A stretch of 64,000 bases of DNA from Epiperipatus broadwayi (GCA_028023455.1 JAQFVV010012423.1:1625273-1689272); one strand, 5' to 3'. Positions 1 through 13,295 are shown, counted from the stretch's first letter. Numbers and translations: made by a program. Notes: generated from the sequence alone by a model not told the origin.

Positions 1-1701
1 TGATGATGATAATTTCTTATATTATTTTGATGCAAAGTTTGAAATATATATAATAAAAAAATTTTAGAAAATAAATATTGAGAATATTTAGGTATATATA
101 TTTTGTATTTTCCAATTGTAATTTATTATTTTTCCCTTATTTATGTACATAAAATTCATTCAAAAAGAACAGACTAGATAAAAATTTTGTGAGTCATAAT
201 CTGAGGAATCCTTAAATAGACAGTGATATCTCCTATAAAAAAAATAATAAAAAAGAAAAACCCCAGTAGAGCCAGAAATCAATGATAAAAAAAAATATTT
301 ATTGTAACCATTTGTAGCAATAATTCAATTGTTCTTTAATATTTTATCATTTTACAAATATCACAATTATATACTGCAAGTGTATAATCAATTTTCACTT
401 GAACATTATAAAGTTTGTCTTGACATTATAAAGGAAATAAATAAATGAGAATCAAAAGGTTATAAAAAATAAAACATACATCTCCAATAGATATTTATAT
501 ATTGGTCTCACTGCATTCTTATTCTCAAAAATCAGCAGCATAAAAATTAATTTATCTAGTTTCTCAACCAGCACTCATCTTTTTATAATCATATTCAGTG
601 ATAGTAAATTTGATGACCCCGACATTTCTTATTGCAAATAAAAAACTCTTTGCTAATATATTTCACAGTAAAACCATTCAATGTATAAAATCTAGCACTG
701 AACATTTATCTATGTTACCTAGATTGAAGTTAAGAAATTTTTTTTTCCATGTACTAATATGTATAAATAAACTTACCCCTGTTCCTAATTTCTGTTTATT
801 ATATTACAAAATGGGATACAGTCTTATTTATACAATATCATTTTATATGAGAATTTTCCATAGCTATTATTATTAATTTTTATCACTGCTTCACAAACAA
901 ATATTTGTTATAGCAATCTTTCAAAAATTTCTACCATTTTTCAGAAATACCAATATTTTATTATAATAATATAATAGCATGTCATGAAAGTAAAATGTGT
1001 ATCTCATAAGATAAAATAGAAAGTCACAGAAATAAAAAAAGTTAAACTTATTGATTACATAATTTTTTTATTTTAAAAACTTTGATTATATACTATAAAA
1101 AACAGCATCTAAAAAAAAGAAAAATGTGTATAATGCATAACATTAGCTAAAATACAATTTACTTAATTTTTATTTATTTACTATATAATAATAGAAATGC
1201 AAAGCAATATGTTTTCCATCATAAAATTTGCCAAATAAATAAATAAACATTTACTTATTACACACATAATAAAGTTTTCTATGAAAGTAAATTTAAATAT
1301 ATATTATGTTATTCAATATATTAATGTTGGTAGTATATTGTATGTAATTTCCACAATAACTTCAGTTTGTATATGGTTAAAAATAAAATAATACATATTT
1401 CATCAAGTTAATATACTATAAAAACAATAAAGCTAAACAAATATAATCATTATTATAAAACAAAAAAAATAATCATTTTATTATTAATTTTAAATTTGTT
1501 CATAAACTGTACATTTTGGTATGTAAGTTTTAATAAACATTTTATTAATGTATTTATTTTTTATACAATTATAATTAAAATAACAATATATATATATATT
1601 TTACTTCTTGTATGTTATCATGCTAATGCTTTTAAAAAAATTAAAATATTTAGATATTTTAAATGTAGAATCTATCTATAGTGTTATATAAATATAAGTA
1701 T
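1..1701. other. AT-rich DNA without recognisable gene
   Basis: Very A+T-rich sequence with runs of A and T and short TA-rich stretches. The open frames here are made of low-complexity Ile/Phe/Tyr/Lys/Asn codons and carry no motif, as expected by chance at this composition. I see no exon, RNA gene or element end. Confidence 0.6.
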
Positions 1702-1916
1702 AGAGGATTTGAACTCAGATTTTCAAGCACCCTTCAACTATCCACACTATCTCATACAACTGATACACATGACCACACACATGTAGAAAAGATTAATAAT
1801 CACCAATATTCATGTTTCATGCTAAACCAGCACTCATCAGTTGGTCCAGATTATCATCTCTCACACACATATATAATCAATGCTCAGTTTATATTAAGAT
1901 AGCAAATCTTCATACT
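1702..1916 (-). repeat. Dispersed repeat family B, copy 1 (tRNA-like segment at one end)
   Basis: This 215-bp stretch recurs at 29325-29532 (same orientation), 29566-29755 (opposite), 30454-30531 and 46270-46365, and a short piece lies near 43573. Read on the minus strand the order is an AT-rich body, a segment with a weak pol III box A, then a box-B-like stretch close to GAGTTCAAATCC. Because the tRNA-like segment comes last, this is not an ordinary 5'-headed SINE. It may be a composite SINE or a mobile non-autonomous element. Short open frames inside it are by-products of the repeat. Confidence 0.75.
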
Positions 1917-2133
1917 ATTTTTTCTAATATAATAAATATTAGATTATGTAAGATTCACTGTCAAATATTTATTCAAAAATGATATGTTAAAATTATAATT
2001 TGGAAATGCAAATATACATTATTAATTGCATTTGGGCAATTTATATGCATAAGGAGATATGTATGCACCCATATATAATAGGGACAATTATTTCAGCAAA
2101 TAAGTGATAAACTTTTTTTTTACTATAATAACA

Positions 2134-2305
2134 TAATATTAATAAGCCAATAAGTTAATGCACATGTGCTTTGTAGATTTAACTATATAAATGAATATTC
2201 CCACTTTCCAAATACAAGATAAAGTCTTTGTGAAAAGATAGAATGAATCATCTATCTTTTTGACCCAAAGCGCATGTGCACTAGCTTACTGGCTTATTAA
2301 TATTA
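2134..2305. mobile_element. MITE with about 36-bp terminal inverted repeats and TA target duplication
   Basis: The ends are inverted copies. Inside flanking TA dinucleotides (2134-2135 and 2304-2305) both ends read ATATTAATAAGCCA/GTAAG and stay similar through a shared GCACATGYGCTTTG block about 30 bases in. The whole unit is 172 bp with no coding capacity. A TA duplication and short length fit a Tc1/mariner-type MITE. Because the flanks are so TA-rich, the exact boundary is uncertain by a few bases. Confidence 0.7.
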
Positions 2306-5300
2306 CAGTTTATAAAAACATTGTGCTATATATAAAAAATGTCTTGTTTATAATAACATAAGTAATTTTATTTTCTGAAAAATTAATTTGGAATTATATA
2401 TTGTGACAATTCAATATTATTATTATAATGTAAATTATTATTTTAAAAAATATTTATAATGAAAATATTTACTTATTTCTTCTGAAATTTCTATAAATAA
2501 ATTTTCTGATTTCTTTCTTTAAATAAAGACTTTTAGCCATCTAAAACAGAAATTGAATTTTTTATGTCATATAATGCACATAAATAATAAATACCATTTA
2601 GCATGACTTTAATAGAAAAACAAGGTAACTGTTTTTTGTTTGTCTATATACATTTCAAGTACATAGGTTGATTAAATTGGTTAAAATATTTTTTTATTTA
2701 TTGTATTTTTATTAAATATTTTTGTTATAGCAATAGATGTGTATTTTTTTGAAAGAATTTTAATTTTTTAAGAATAAAAATAAACACAAAATTATAAAAA
2801 TCCATTTTTATTTGTTTTATTTTAATTTTAATTAATCAGATTTGGCTGTGATGTTGATGACTATTTAAAATTATAATTATTCATTAATTAGCAATATTTA
2901 ATTATCTTCAATTTAAAATTACTTTCTCAAATAAGATATTCAAAATTTACAATAGATTTTGAATCAGAAATAATGAGTAAGAATTTATATGGTACAAAAT
3001 AATTATAATTGCTTATTTTTTCTATAAGATTTTTGATTTATAATAAGTTTTGAGATTTGCCTTCATTATTAGGAACAAAAGTTATGTACAAAATTTTATT
3101 AAAAGTATAAACAACTCTTTTTCTTTCAAAAATTGTTTATTTTTATTTAATAAAAGGTTTTATTATAGAATAAGTTTATTATATACAAATAAATCATATG
3201 CAAGAGTGTTCACTGAATGTTTAAATATTGTTTTTCTTTTACATTTATAAAGCTTTAAAAAAGTTTATATGCAATAAAATTATATACATGAGGGCTTACA
3301 TAATGTGTAAACATTGTTTTTTTAGAATTATATTTATAATTTATTAAATATATATATATTATAATAGGTGACCAATAAATAAATAATAAAACAAATATCC
3401 AAATATTACTCAGCCAGAAAACTCATTCATCTGACAGCTATCTACAGTTAGGCAGATTACATTGAACTGTATAGGTATGCTATTGGCATTTCTGGGTATT
3501 CCACTAAATCTACCCAAAGTTAAAATGAGTAACCAATTAAATCAACTAGTGCTTAACAATTTCATAGATACAATTAAACAATTCTCACCATAGTCATTAT
3601 AACTAATTGTAAAGATATAAATTATTAATGCTACTTTGGAAGACATCCTGGCATTCTATGGCTCTTGGATACAACTGTTGAATGTCACAATTAATAAAAT
3701 GAATGTAATACTTAATTTTTATATTTGTGGAACATCATCATAAACTGCTATAAGTCAAGATATCTTTGTACTAAATATCAAAAGGTAGATTAAGTTTAAT
3801 CTGCTGCAAAACTGTCTTCTCATATATGAGTTAAGACATATATAATCTCTCTAAAAAATCCATTGATGTCATCAGCAGTAAATTTATTAAATGCATTATC
3901 ATATTTTGAAAGAACCTTTCTAAGTGGCTATGCCTCTCATCATTCTGATCATTATAATAGATCAATTAAAAATAAGCACAATAGATAGAATCTCAGATAG
4001 GAGTATAAAAAACATTGTATACCAATCAAAATATATTTTGATAATATTATCCATATACTTTAATAAAATTCAGAACCTTTGTCTACCACAATCCTGACTA
4101 AAAATTTTGTTTAGTCTAATTCAAGATATCATCTCAACTAAAGAATACCTTATTGACAAATTCAAGTTAATCTTTGACTCAACATGTGTAGTCCCTGTAA
4201 TTCACACCCAGTGGATTAACTGCACATTTTTCAATTGTATTTATTTTGAAGCAATAAGAGTCTCTTTTTCCAAAACTAAAACAATAAACCTCAAGAACAA
4301 TCCAAAAACTTTTAGCCCTATAATGCATCAGTTATAATGCACATGCTTAGATCAATGTAATTAGCTTGATGCTGTTTAAGTTTTGATAATAAAAAATGTA
4401 ATGTATTAAAATAAATAGCAATGCATGATTCATCACATATGCAATTATTATAAAATATCATCCAAATAGTACAATAAAAAAAACATAGACATCAATACCA
4501 GTTGTAGGACTACTATTTAAAAGCAATGACCTAAAAATTAAAACAATTACATAAATAATACTCAACCACCAAATACAATAAAAAGAAGAGAAGATCCCCA
4601 AAGACAACAAGACTAACAATATATTTAAATGCATATATATATATATTGTAATTTTCCGAGTGATTACTCAGGAGAGAGGGTCTTACTATGGTCAGACTTT
4701 GAGTCTTTGGCTAGAATGCAAATGGTTAAATGATGAAATATATAACCTATGATTTTGTCTGCTTTCAATAGAATAGCTCTGTGTATTTTTATTAACTCGG
4801 ACACCATTTGGGTAAGTTCATTTAGTTCTCAGCCCTTCCTGGCTCCATTATATCACAGTATTCAAATTCAGAAGTAATTGCTTTAGACTTTCTTAACAGG
4901 AAATGAAATTACACTGGCAGTAACTATTGCATCTCTATATAGATGATGATTGGTTATCCAAACTCTTTAAATATTCTCTAGTATCACCACACATAGAATA
5001 AGGTATCTGTGTGCATGTACATATTCAAGGATATTATGTTAATTGGTGTGAATGCCTATTTGTGAGAATACTAGTAGTAATGCTGATGAGCTATATAATA
5101 ATGATGAGCTAGAGACCAGATTAAAATAATAAATTTTGTAACATTTATTTAATGACAACAAACAAAAAAATAACACAAAATAGTTTAACAATAGTGAGTT
5201 ACATAATAAGCTATGTCAAAGATGAGCTTCTACCATATTGTTATTTAAAATAATGAAAATCCATATCTCTAACCTATGGTAGAAATTCATGTGTTTGTTA

Positions 5301-7244
5301 CAAATTATTTACAAATGCATACATATAAAATTTTTTTTAGAAGACCATGAATCTGAATGGCTAAATCCATACTATTTATAGTCACATTTAAATGATTATC
5401 CTTGCCCAGTTCATGTTGATGGTTATTGATCTTCTTGGGGACCCTTCCTTATCTATGAATACCTGTAATATTAATAGAAAAAAATGTCCATGGAAGAATG
5501 TTAGTCAATTATATTGAAAAATAAAAAGAAACAACAAAATATTAGTTAATGATAAACAACTATCAAAAAAATTCTGTCCTGCATTTAGTGTACATACTTA
5601 ATGTGAGATATTATCAAAATCTTATCTCTTTTCATTCCCCATTAGTATGTCAGAGTCATATTGGTGATGGGAGGGCAAGCTGACCTAAAGTTTATTTAAT
5701 AACAAAAAAATGCTTAATTGAATCTTAACTGCTTCTCACTCTTTTTATTCTTAAAACGAACTTTTCCTAGATTTAGACACTTCTGCTTCCAAGTTTAGAA
5801 ATGAAAAAAAAAATAACAATAATAGAAAACAAAAATCAAAATTTCCAATCACATTAGTTAATGTCTGATGAGTTTTCTGGGAATGTCCATATTATCAGTC
5901 CATCCTTTTCAAGACTGATCTCCTTAGTGTAACGGTATATAATATGCTGTTACATTATTTTAAATTAAAATAAAAAGATTATAAATAAAAATTGATTATT
6001 AAAAAAAAAAAAACAGTTTAACCTAAAAGCTAAAAAATTAAAGAGTTGTTAAACGTATATATATATTCACACAGATGCAAAACTTTAAAAGTATTTTTTT
6101 TTAAATAAAAAAAAAGTATTTGAATGTACTTTTTATAAAACAGATAAAAGATCTAAATATAAAATATTTTAGTAAAAAGTAACATAAGCAAAAATAGAAA
6201 CAGGTATTAATTAATTCCTGAAATCTCAAAATGGAAATGATTGTTTTATAAATTAAATGAAAAGTAAATTAGCCCTTGGGGCTCTTATATAAAAAAGTCA
6301 GATAAAAGATATAGATAAGAGAACAAAAAAAATAGATGTCCAATAAAAGCAGCAAATGAATGCTTGGACCTTAATGAAAATGATTGGAATAGGAAACTAT
6401 GTTCAATGAATCCGGAGGATTACTATAAAAAGAAAAAATATCCAAATTAAGAACAGTTCCAGCTTGATTTTTTTTTGAGAGGGGTGATAAGACGCACTTG
6501 TCACACTCTCATTTATTTCAAATGAAATGACTGATGAATTATGAATGGTACTATTGCAGATCCTGAATCATATGGGTTCTGCAATAAAATAATACCAGGA
6601 TTGAACTAGCTAAGGCCACCTTCAGATAGACTGGTCTTCAAATAAAGACTTTGTGGGAATTGACAACAGGAACCGAGCTCTTCTACTGTAAGATATGAAC
6701 TGAAAAATTAAAAATAATAATAATAATTAAGAACTTTCGTTAAGATTTGACAAGCTAAATCTAATTTTTGAAAATGAACTTTAATCTGACTTAAGATTTC
6801 AAAATCAGTTATTGATAATTAATTTTAAATATTTTGAGTTTGCAAATTTAATCATTTCCATTTTTTTTGTTAATATTTAGTGACTAAATTATTTAAATGC
6901 ATTAAACTTAAGTTGGGTATAGATGACTGCATAGATTCATTAATGTTTAATTATTTTTTTATTTTCATATTGATTAAAATATATAGATATTCGGTAAATA
7001 TGATTGCTCACGTTGAGTATCTAAAAATGTACTTATTTGGATATCGTTTAAGTTATTGGTGTCAATGTGGCATCTTATGATGAATGCCATTGTGTTTCTT
7101 GTAAATTTCCCTCTGCAATTCCATCAATAACTTTGTAATTTAATCATTTTAAAGGGCTTTTGTTTTAGGCTATTTGTTTCATAGTTAGGTTGATGCTGGT
7201 GGAGGGATATATGGGTGTTTATATCAATGTAATGTGAAGCGTGT
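2306..7244. other. Non-coding, AT-rich; no supported gene
   Basis: Mixed AT-rich DNA. At about 3050-3340 there are loosely repeated units (a motif like TTTATATGCAA...TGTTTAAAYATTG recurs), probably a decayed tandem repeat. The parts at 3400-4340, 4650-5100 and 6350-6670 are somewhat less AT-rich and may be old repeat remnants. A frame at 4107-4337 has a faint resemblance to a Ty3/gypsy linker before the RT, but not enough to call. Nothing else is supported. Confidence 0.5.
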
Positions 7245-7496
7245 TTAGCATACAGGGCAATGTGCCCAACTGAATGCATGATCCAAAGATGTCATTGTGT
7301 TGCAATGGATGCAGATGTATTTCCTGCACCATTGACCCCTTTTTAACACTATGGATGGGGACAATAAGTCAGCAGGAAGACCGCTCTCTCCCCAAACATA
7401 GCATTTGTTTTTAATTATTTTATATACATGATTCCTTTGCCAGACAGATGCACATTCCTGTACTGGACTAGGATCATGTCTCTCAAATAATATCAC
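7245..7496 (-). other. Open coding-like island, product unknown
   Basis: An 83-codon open frame on the minus strand in a patch clearly less AT-rich than its surroundings. It is rich in Cys, His and Trp towards its end: a WCRKYICIHC stretch is followed by HAFSWAHCPVC, giving CxxC/HxxC-like spacing that could bind zinc. I do not recognise the family. There is no obvious splice acceptor with a long pyrimidine tract and no start context. It could be an eroded transposase or a host exon. The composition is the main reason for listing it. Confidence 0.3.
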
Positions 7497-8008
7497 ACTG
7501 TCAAATGCACATTCCTGTCAGCGTAGTTTTATGCTAGCATCTTCATATTGCATTGATTGCGACTATATATCTGGAAGCAGGCATTGGTTTGGCTATGAAC
7601 TTTTAGTCTGAGATTGAATGAGTGTTTTGATAAGTTTTTAAGTGATAAATCTATGTAGCCTATCTATACTCAACATTCTAAAGTAAAATCTATTAAAATG
7701 TCCATCTGTGCGGACTGTTTAAAATTAGTAATTTAAATGTTAATATTAAAATTCAAAAATAATAAATTTTATTCCTCAATTTTATTTATATGTGCATTAA
7801 TAAATGTTTTGTGTATTAATTACTGGAAGTGGCTTTTATTTTTGATATTGAAAATATATTTTAAGTAAAAGTATCTATTATTATCTCTGCTGCTCTGCGA
7901 GCTAGTGACTAGGACTGACGGTCTTTAACAGTACATATCTGACTACTATATAAATTTTCCAGGTTTAAATGGCCTGGTGGCACCTTGTACAGCAGATATA
8001 GTAAGACT

Positions 8009-8197
8009 TTATTGATCTCCAGATTCCCCGACCGTTATATTAGATAATGATAACACACTGCTCCTTTGGAAAGTGGCATAATCATGCTTGAAACAATAGG
8101 ACAGTGCTCTTCTCCAGTTGATTTCCCTTGGTTCATATGCAGGCATTTCTCCAAAGATAGATGCTTCTTTAGGTTTTGTGGCAATAGACAAGTGAAG
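8009..8197 (-). other. Open coding-like island, possible terminal exon, product unknown
   Basis: A 60-codon minus-strand frame with varied residues (KPKEASIFGEMPAYEPREIN, then an aromatic and basic stretch) ending at a TAA immediately followed by AATAAAG-like sequence. The local G+C is higher than the flanks. The frame is closed just upstream by a TGA, and no acceptor fits between that stop and the frame, so it is either a fragment or chance. An overlapping 61-codon frame exists on the plus strand and cannot be excluded as the real one. Confidence 0.25.
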
Positions 8198-8259
8198 TCA
8201 CTGTGCTTTCATGGCTCCAGAAATGTTCACCCTATAGCATCGTTATTTTAGCTGAAAAA

Positions 8260-9185
8260 CATTGTATAGTAATCAATATCATATATGGATTTCATGTAAT
8301 TCCAGTTTAGCATTTAATAGTGATATATGTATGTGAATTATTTTGCTTCTTTTCCTCTGTTATTAATGCTATTTATTTTCTCCTCATGCACAAATGGAGT
8401 TAATGTTTCTTAAAAAAAAATAAAAATTACTTCTTTAAATTGAATGGTTTACTTATTAATTTTGAATGTAATTGCTGGTTTGGTTATTTAATTACTTCAG
8501 CACTATTCAAAATCTATTTTATTTCATATATATATATCCATTTTATAGCATTCGAAGTTTAAGTATAATGAGGTTGACTTTTATTTAATGACAGCATTAT
8601 TTTGGAAAGAGAAAGGATGAAGATTCCAGTTATTTTTATATAATATTCAGTTTAAAAACAAGATCAATTCATTTCCGACTGTTGCTGTGTTGATTTTTGC
8701 ATTTCCTTATACACTAATATAATTTCCTATTGTTGTGTAGATTTTATTTATAGAAATTGAATTAAAACAATTATTTATTGAAATTTTAATTTAGTTTCTA
8801 CAGTTGGTTGCCTAGCGACTGATTTGAGATTAGGTCATTATTTTATGCATCTCATCAAACATTTTTATTATTGTTCTGGCTTAGTTTGTGATGTACAACA
8901 TTTTTTTATGTTAGTTTATATATTTGATTGGACTTTTTAGAGTGTTTAGTTTGAGTACTTACAATTTTATAATTTTTTCATTATGATAGAAAAATTAAGT
9001 CATTGTGGGATTAAGTGTTTTAATCATTAATAAATCAAATGTTTTACATGTATATGTGAGTCTTAAAAATATACTAAATTGCTTAGTAATATAAGAGTTA
9101 AGCACATATTTTCCATGGCACAATTTGGTGATGTGCGTTAATCTGAGATGGTGTGACAAGATTGTACCCTTACAATATATATATA
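8260..9185. other. AT-rich DNA, nothing recognised
   Basis: No coding frame with motif content and no inverted or direct repeat ends were found by reading both strands. Confidence 0.5.
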
Positions 9186-9510
9186 ATCAAACACCCTCAA
9201 ATTCACAACTAACCCAGACTAGCCAAAGAAAATAAACTCTAAAACACAACCAATGGTTTCACAGCTACAAGCAGATTTCTCAAATATAAAGAATACAATT
9301 CTGAAGCAATTAACTTACTTGAAAGTTCTTTTAATATTAATGTTGTGTGAGATGTAAGTGGAATTATGGATAATGTCTAGTATATATTTATTATCTTTTA
9401 GTTCTTTATATTTGAGAAGTCTGCTTGTAGCAGTGAAACCATTGGTTGTGTTTTAGAATTTATTTTCTTTGGCTAGTCTGGGTTAGTTGTGAATTTGGGA
9501 TAAGTTTGAT
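9186..9510. repeat. Fold-back repeat with arms of about 105 bp
   Basis: The left arm (9186-9291) and right arm (9402-9510) are inverted copies with few differences. The left-arm blocks ACTAACCCAGACTAGCCAAA and CACAACCAATGGTTTCAC reappear reverse-complemented on the right. The roughly 110-bp centre is unique and AT-rich. No coding capacity is seen. It is most likely a fold-back MITE. Transcribed, it would form one long hairpin. Confidence 0.75.
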
Positions 9511-9884
9511 AATTTTATTGACTATATATATATGTAAAACTGTAAACAATTAAAATAACTGTATAAATAATTAGTAATAAAATAAGTTTTAATTTTAAAA
9601 AAACTATATATTAAAGCTCATTTATTAGATACATTATTAATAATTTGATTCTGTGACCATAATGTAGATGAACTATAATCTAGATAATTACAATAATAGG
9701 GACTTACTCTTGAAGCTATAAAATAAGTAATTTCAAATATAAGCATATTACAGTAATTGATGATGAGTTAGTGAAACACTATAGATTATAAATATTAAAC
9801 AATACAATGCCTTTATATATATATATATAATTATATTTTGATACTCTTCCAATTCTAACCATTAATGTAAAAAATACTAAAACA

Positions 9885-9985
9885 GCATTGGTCGTCGAGA
9901 GGTCAGAACAGCCGCCTTACAAGTAGTTGTCCCGGGTTAGCGGATTCGCTTCCCGGCCAATGCTATGACACATGGGGGAAAAAAT
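9885..9985 (+). repeat. tRNA-like SINE, family A, copy 1
   Basis: A tRNA-shaped segment opens with GCATTGG and closes with CCAATGC, which pair as a seven-base acceptor stem. A box-A-like TCGTCGAGAGGTCAG and a box-B-like GGATTCGCTTCCC lie between. The 3' end ATGCTATGACA followed by an A-rich tail is shared by the copies at 11174, 19731 and 57846. The same 3' extension and A-tail in dispersed copies argue for a SINE, not a functional tRNA gene. Confidence 0.8.
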
Positions 9986-11173
9986 ATAAAATTTATTGCA
10001 CCAAATATATTTCAATGCTTTCTTGTCATACATATTGTACCATTTGTAATTAGACTTAAAATAGGCAATGCCATATTTAAAAAAAAAAAAAAAACATTAA
10101 TAGATATTTAAATGATCACGTAATGTTTATTCTAATTTTGGAATTATTATAATACACTCAAATATAAAATAATAATTCCGTGATTTATTTTTCTTTTCTT
10201 TTTTAAAGTAATACAATAAACAATTTACTACATTGAAGTTAATATTTTACTATAAAATTATTCATAAATTTAAAGATGTGTATTTTGGCAGATTTTACCA
10301 TAATGTTTTGTCTCTTTTGCATATTTTAACAACAATAGGTTTAGATGAATAAATAACAAATTATTTACAATATATGTGTATGAATCTATGTGTGTACATA
10401 TTTGAATTATTATGAATTGAAAATAACATTTTAAAGTAATAGTATTATTAAAGGTATATAAAATGTAATAATCTTTTTGTTAAACAAATGTATTTTTCCT
10501 TTTTTTAAAAAAAAGATTAAATTATTGTGTTACTATTTTATTTTAAAATATTTTTCTTTTTAAATATAAAAAAAAAACAACATTTCATTCAAGACACAGA
10601 TTTGTATTTGAATGAACTCTAATAGTGAAACCATAAATCTCTTTTAAATAAAGGGATAAATTCAAGTTACATATTAATTTCTATTGCTAGGCCAATGACA
10701 TAAATGTTATATCAATAAACAAATGATATAAATTTTCCATGATTTTAAAGTTCAGACTCTTCTTTCTATTTATATCACTTCCGTTATTATAGTGCACTTT
10801 TACAGTAAATAATTTTTAAAAAAACCTTGATATGTATTTTTAAAATGTTTTATGTAAATAGAACAATGGAAAGTTAAGCAGTGGATAACATTTTACTCCA
10901 AAGACAATTTAGTCTTTGAGATGTATCTATTAAACAACTTTAAAAATAGAATTTGTTTAGGAGTATTCTGGAAGAAAGATTATAAAATGTTTATAAAGTT
11001 AACCATGTGAATTAACATACATGTGCATCTATTTGTGCACCAAGAAATAAATAATTTGCTAAGAATTATGCCCCAAATGAAAGATGATTTTAAATTTGAT
11101 AAATAACCATTTAATCATTTTAAAAGGTTAAAATAATACTTGTTACATAATATGAACAACAATGTGTTCAAGT
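9986..11173. other. AT-rich DNA, nothing recognised
   Basis: Low-complexity A/T sequence including a 16-base A run near 10079. No gene or repeat end was recognised. Confidence 0.5.
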
Positions 11174-11277
11174 TTTGTTAGCCGAGAGGTCAGTACAGCT
11201 GCCTTGCAAGCAAGCAGTTAATTGCAAACAGTTGTTGCGGGTTTGCCTCTGGCCAATGCTATGACATATAGAAAAAA
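11174..11277 (+). repeat. tRNA-like SINE, family A, copy 2 (diverged)
   Basis: It shares the box-A region GCCGAGAGGTCAG, the anticodon-arm-like TGCCTTGCAAGCA, and the end GGCCAATGCTATGACATA plus A-tail with the other family A copies. The box B has drifted (GGGTTTGCCTC). A short insertion or duplication of the CAAGCA/GCAAACAG region lengthens the variable part. Confidence 0.75.
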
Positions 11278-12019
11278 ACCAAAAACAATGTGAATATTGT
11301 TATAAACCCTTAAGGATTATTTGTTAAATAAATTTAAAATATATTAAAAGAAACAAGCTTTTGGGAATTACTGTATTCTAAAATATTGTTATTTCATAGA
11401 TTGTATTCATGGATTTTCTTTACATAAACTTAATATAAAGTAATTTAAAGATTGTGGAACTCTTTGTGTTTAAACATTGACTAGTATAAAACCTCATTTG
11501 ATCAGACAGGTTTTATGCTTTATTTATATAATTATTATTTGTATTATCATTATTGTTTTAAATGTCATTTAACATATGTATGTGTGTAAATGGACATATA
11601 GATATTGTAATGGTCATATTTGTGCATTCATGCAACAAAATCCAGAGTTCAGGCAAATTATACCAAAACTGATCAAGATGAGAGGTCGGGACCTCAAATC
11701 TGATTCTACTTTAACTCATTTACCAGCACACTGTGATTTAATACCCTATGGATGACATTTATGAAGTTACACTCAGTCTTAATTTAATTTGCAAGCTGGA
11801 TGAGAAAAGGATAGAGCATGAAACTCAGGGGAAATGATTAATAATTTAATAATAATAAATATTAAAGAGACACTTCAACACTTATGGTTTACTAAACTAG
11901 TACATATACATATAATAATATTACATTTAACTTAGATTTGAATTAGAATTGATTTGAAATTGATTTGTATCTGTTTTGGAGTGGATTGCGAGAGACATGC
12001 TAAACAATATTAAATTTAA
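11278..12019. other. AT-rich DNA, nothing recognised
   Basis: No coding or repeat signal was identified. The part at 11640-11850 is slightly less AT-rich, but all frames are closed. Confidence 0.45.
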
Positions 12020-12302
12020 ATATCTTTAATAATTACGATAGAATGACAGCCTGTTAAGCTAAATTGCGCAGACGCTGTGAGAATGTTGTTAATAAATGAA
12101 TACCTTCGAACAACCACATAAATACTATATCATGTGGTTGTTCGAAGGTATTCATTTATTAACAACATTCTCACAGCGTCTGCGCAATTTTATTAACAAC
12201 ATTCTCACAGCGTCTGCGCAATTTAGCTTAACAGGCTGTCATTCTATCGTAATTATAATCGCACGCAAGACGTTATAAAATAAATGCTTATATCTTTAAT
12301 AA
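12020..12302. mobile_element. Near-perfect long palindrome (young fold-back element)
   Basis: Arms 12029-12119 and 12132-12256 are essentially identical inverted copies around a 12-base centre (12120-12131). The right arm is longer because 34 bp are duplicated in tandem (12155-12188 and 12189-12222), a unit containing CATTCTCACAGCGTCTGCGC. The arms are noticeably more G+C-rich than the surroundings. A 13-base direct repeat, ATATCTTTAATAA, lies at 12020-12032 and 12290-12302, and may be a target-site duplication, although 33 bp of non-palindromic sequence separate the right arm from it. Open frames inside simply follow the palindrome. A decayed relative lies at 14157-14256. Confidence 0.8.
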
Positions 12303-13264
12303 CCAAAAATGAACAAACTGATTAACATAATAACAAACAGATATGCATTGGCTGTGGGGTTTATGCTTACAGGCATTATAACTTGATGAGATAATTAAAA
12401 GTACAGAAGTCTTACCTTATTAAGAATGCACTTTATACATATATTTGCTAGCTGCAATCAAGATTCATGCCTACATATATAATATACCAAATATCCCCAG
12501 GGTTTTCTAGCTATAAGCTAAACATTACCAGGATGATAATATATAGCCTTAGTTGCTAATTCTACAATATTATCATTGAGCAATAAATATGCTTGGATAC
12601 AGATTCCCTTGGTAAATCAGATTCCAGGTTCAGAACAATGCCAAAATTATCTAATAGGGCAGAACAAAGTGGTTACCATAGCTGAGCTTCTGATACTAGG
12701 GCACTAAATATTAAATTAAGGATTGCTGTATGAATGAATGGTTATTCACAGGATTCAATACCTAGTATTCAATTATCTTGGATCATATGATTTGATAGCA
12801 TAATAAAGAACATTTAGTTCAGTGTGTCGGAGCAACAGAAAATATAGCTCTGGACCCTCAGGTTCCAATTCTAGGAATGTAGATGTCTGAACCAAATAGT
12901 ATGGTGGTCTGACACCATGAACCCATTTAAAAGAAAGCATAGTAAGGTGTAATACACAATAGTGTTTAGTAAAAACACATTCATAATGCTTATAAATAAT
13001 ACTAACATATAAAAGACAAATTTAAATGCAGTAATTCTATAGTTTTGTTAGCAGAAACTACCTAGACACAGTTCTTGAATTAGCATACTTTAATCATGTT
13101 AAGAGGGGTTCATTAATAGCAATCTAGTTTTAATAAATTGAATCTGTATATATTCCTTTATAATTAACTAGGGAGGGGAAGCATATTGCAGGCCTTATAC
13201 TAATTACAAATATGCTTGCCATATCATCTCTGGCCATCATTTAATTAATGTCAGCTTAAGTAAA

Positions 13265-13295
<31 letters not shown>

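Noticed and set aside
598-876. 92-codon plus-strand frame
   Set aside because: Low-complexity AT-driven composition without domain features.
4107-4337. Possible Ty3/gypsy linker before the RT
   Set aside because: Only a faint pattern resemblance; the key PYRTPP-like motif is absent, so I did not call it.
9885-9985. Functional tRNA gene
   Set aside because: Dispersed copies share a non-tRNA 3' extension and A-tail, and one has target-site duplications, so it is a SINE.
12096-12278. 60-codon frame in the palindrome
   Set aside because: Its openness follows from the higher G+C palindromic arms; there is no protein motif.
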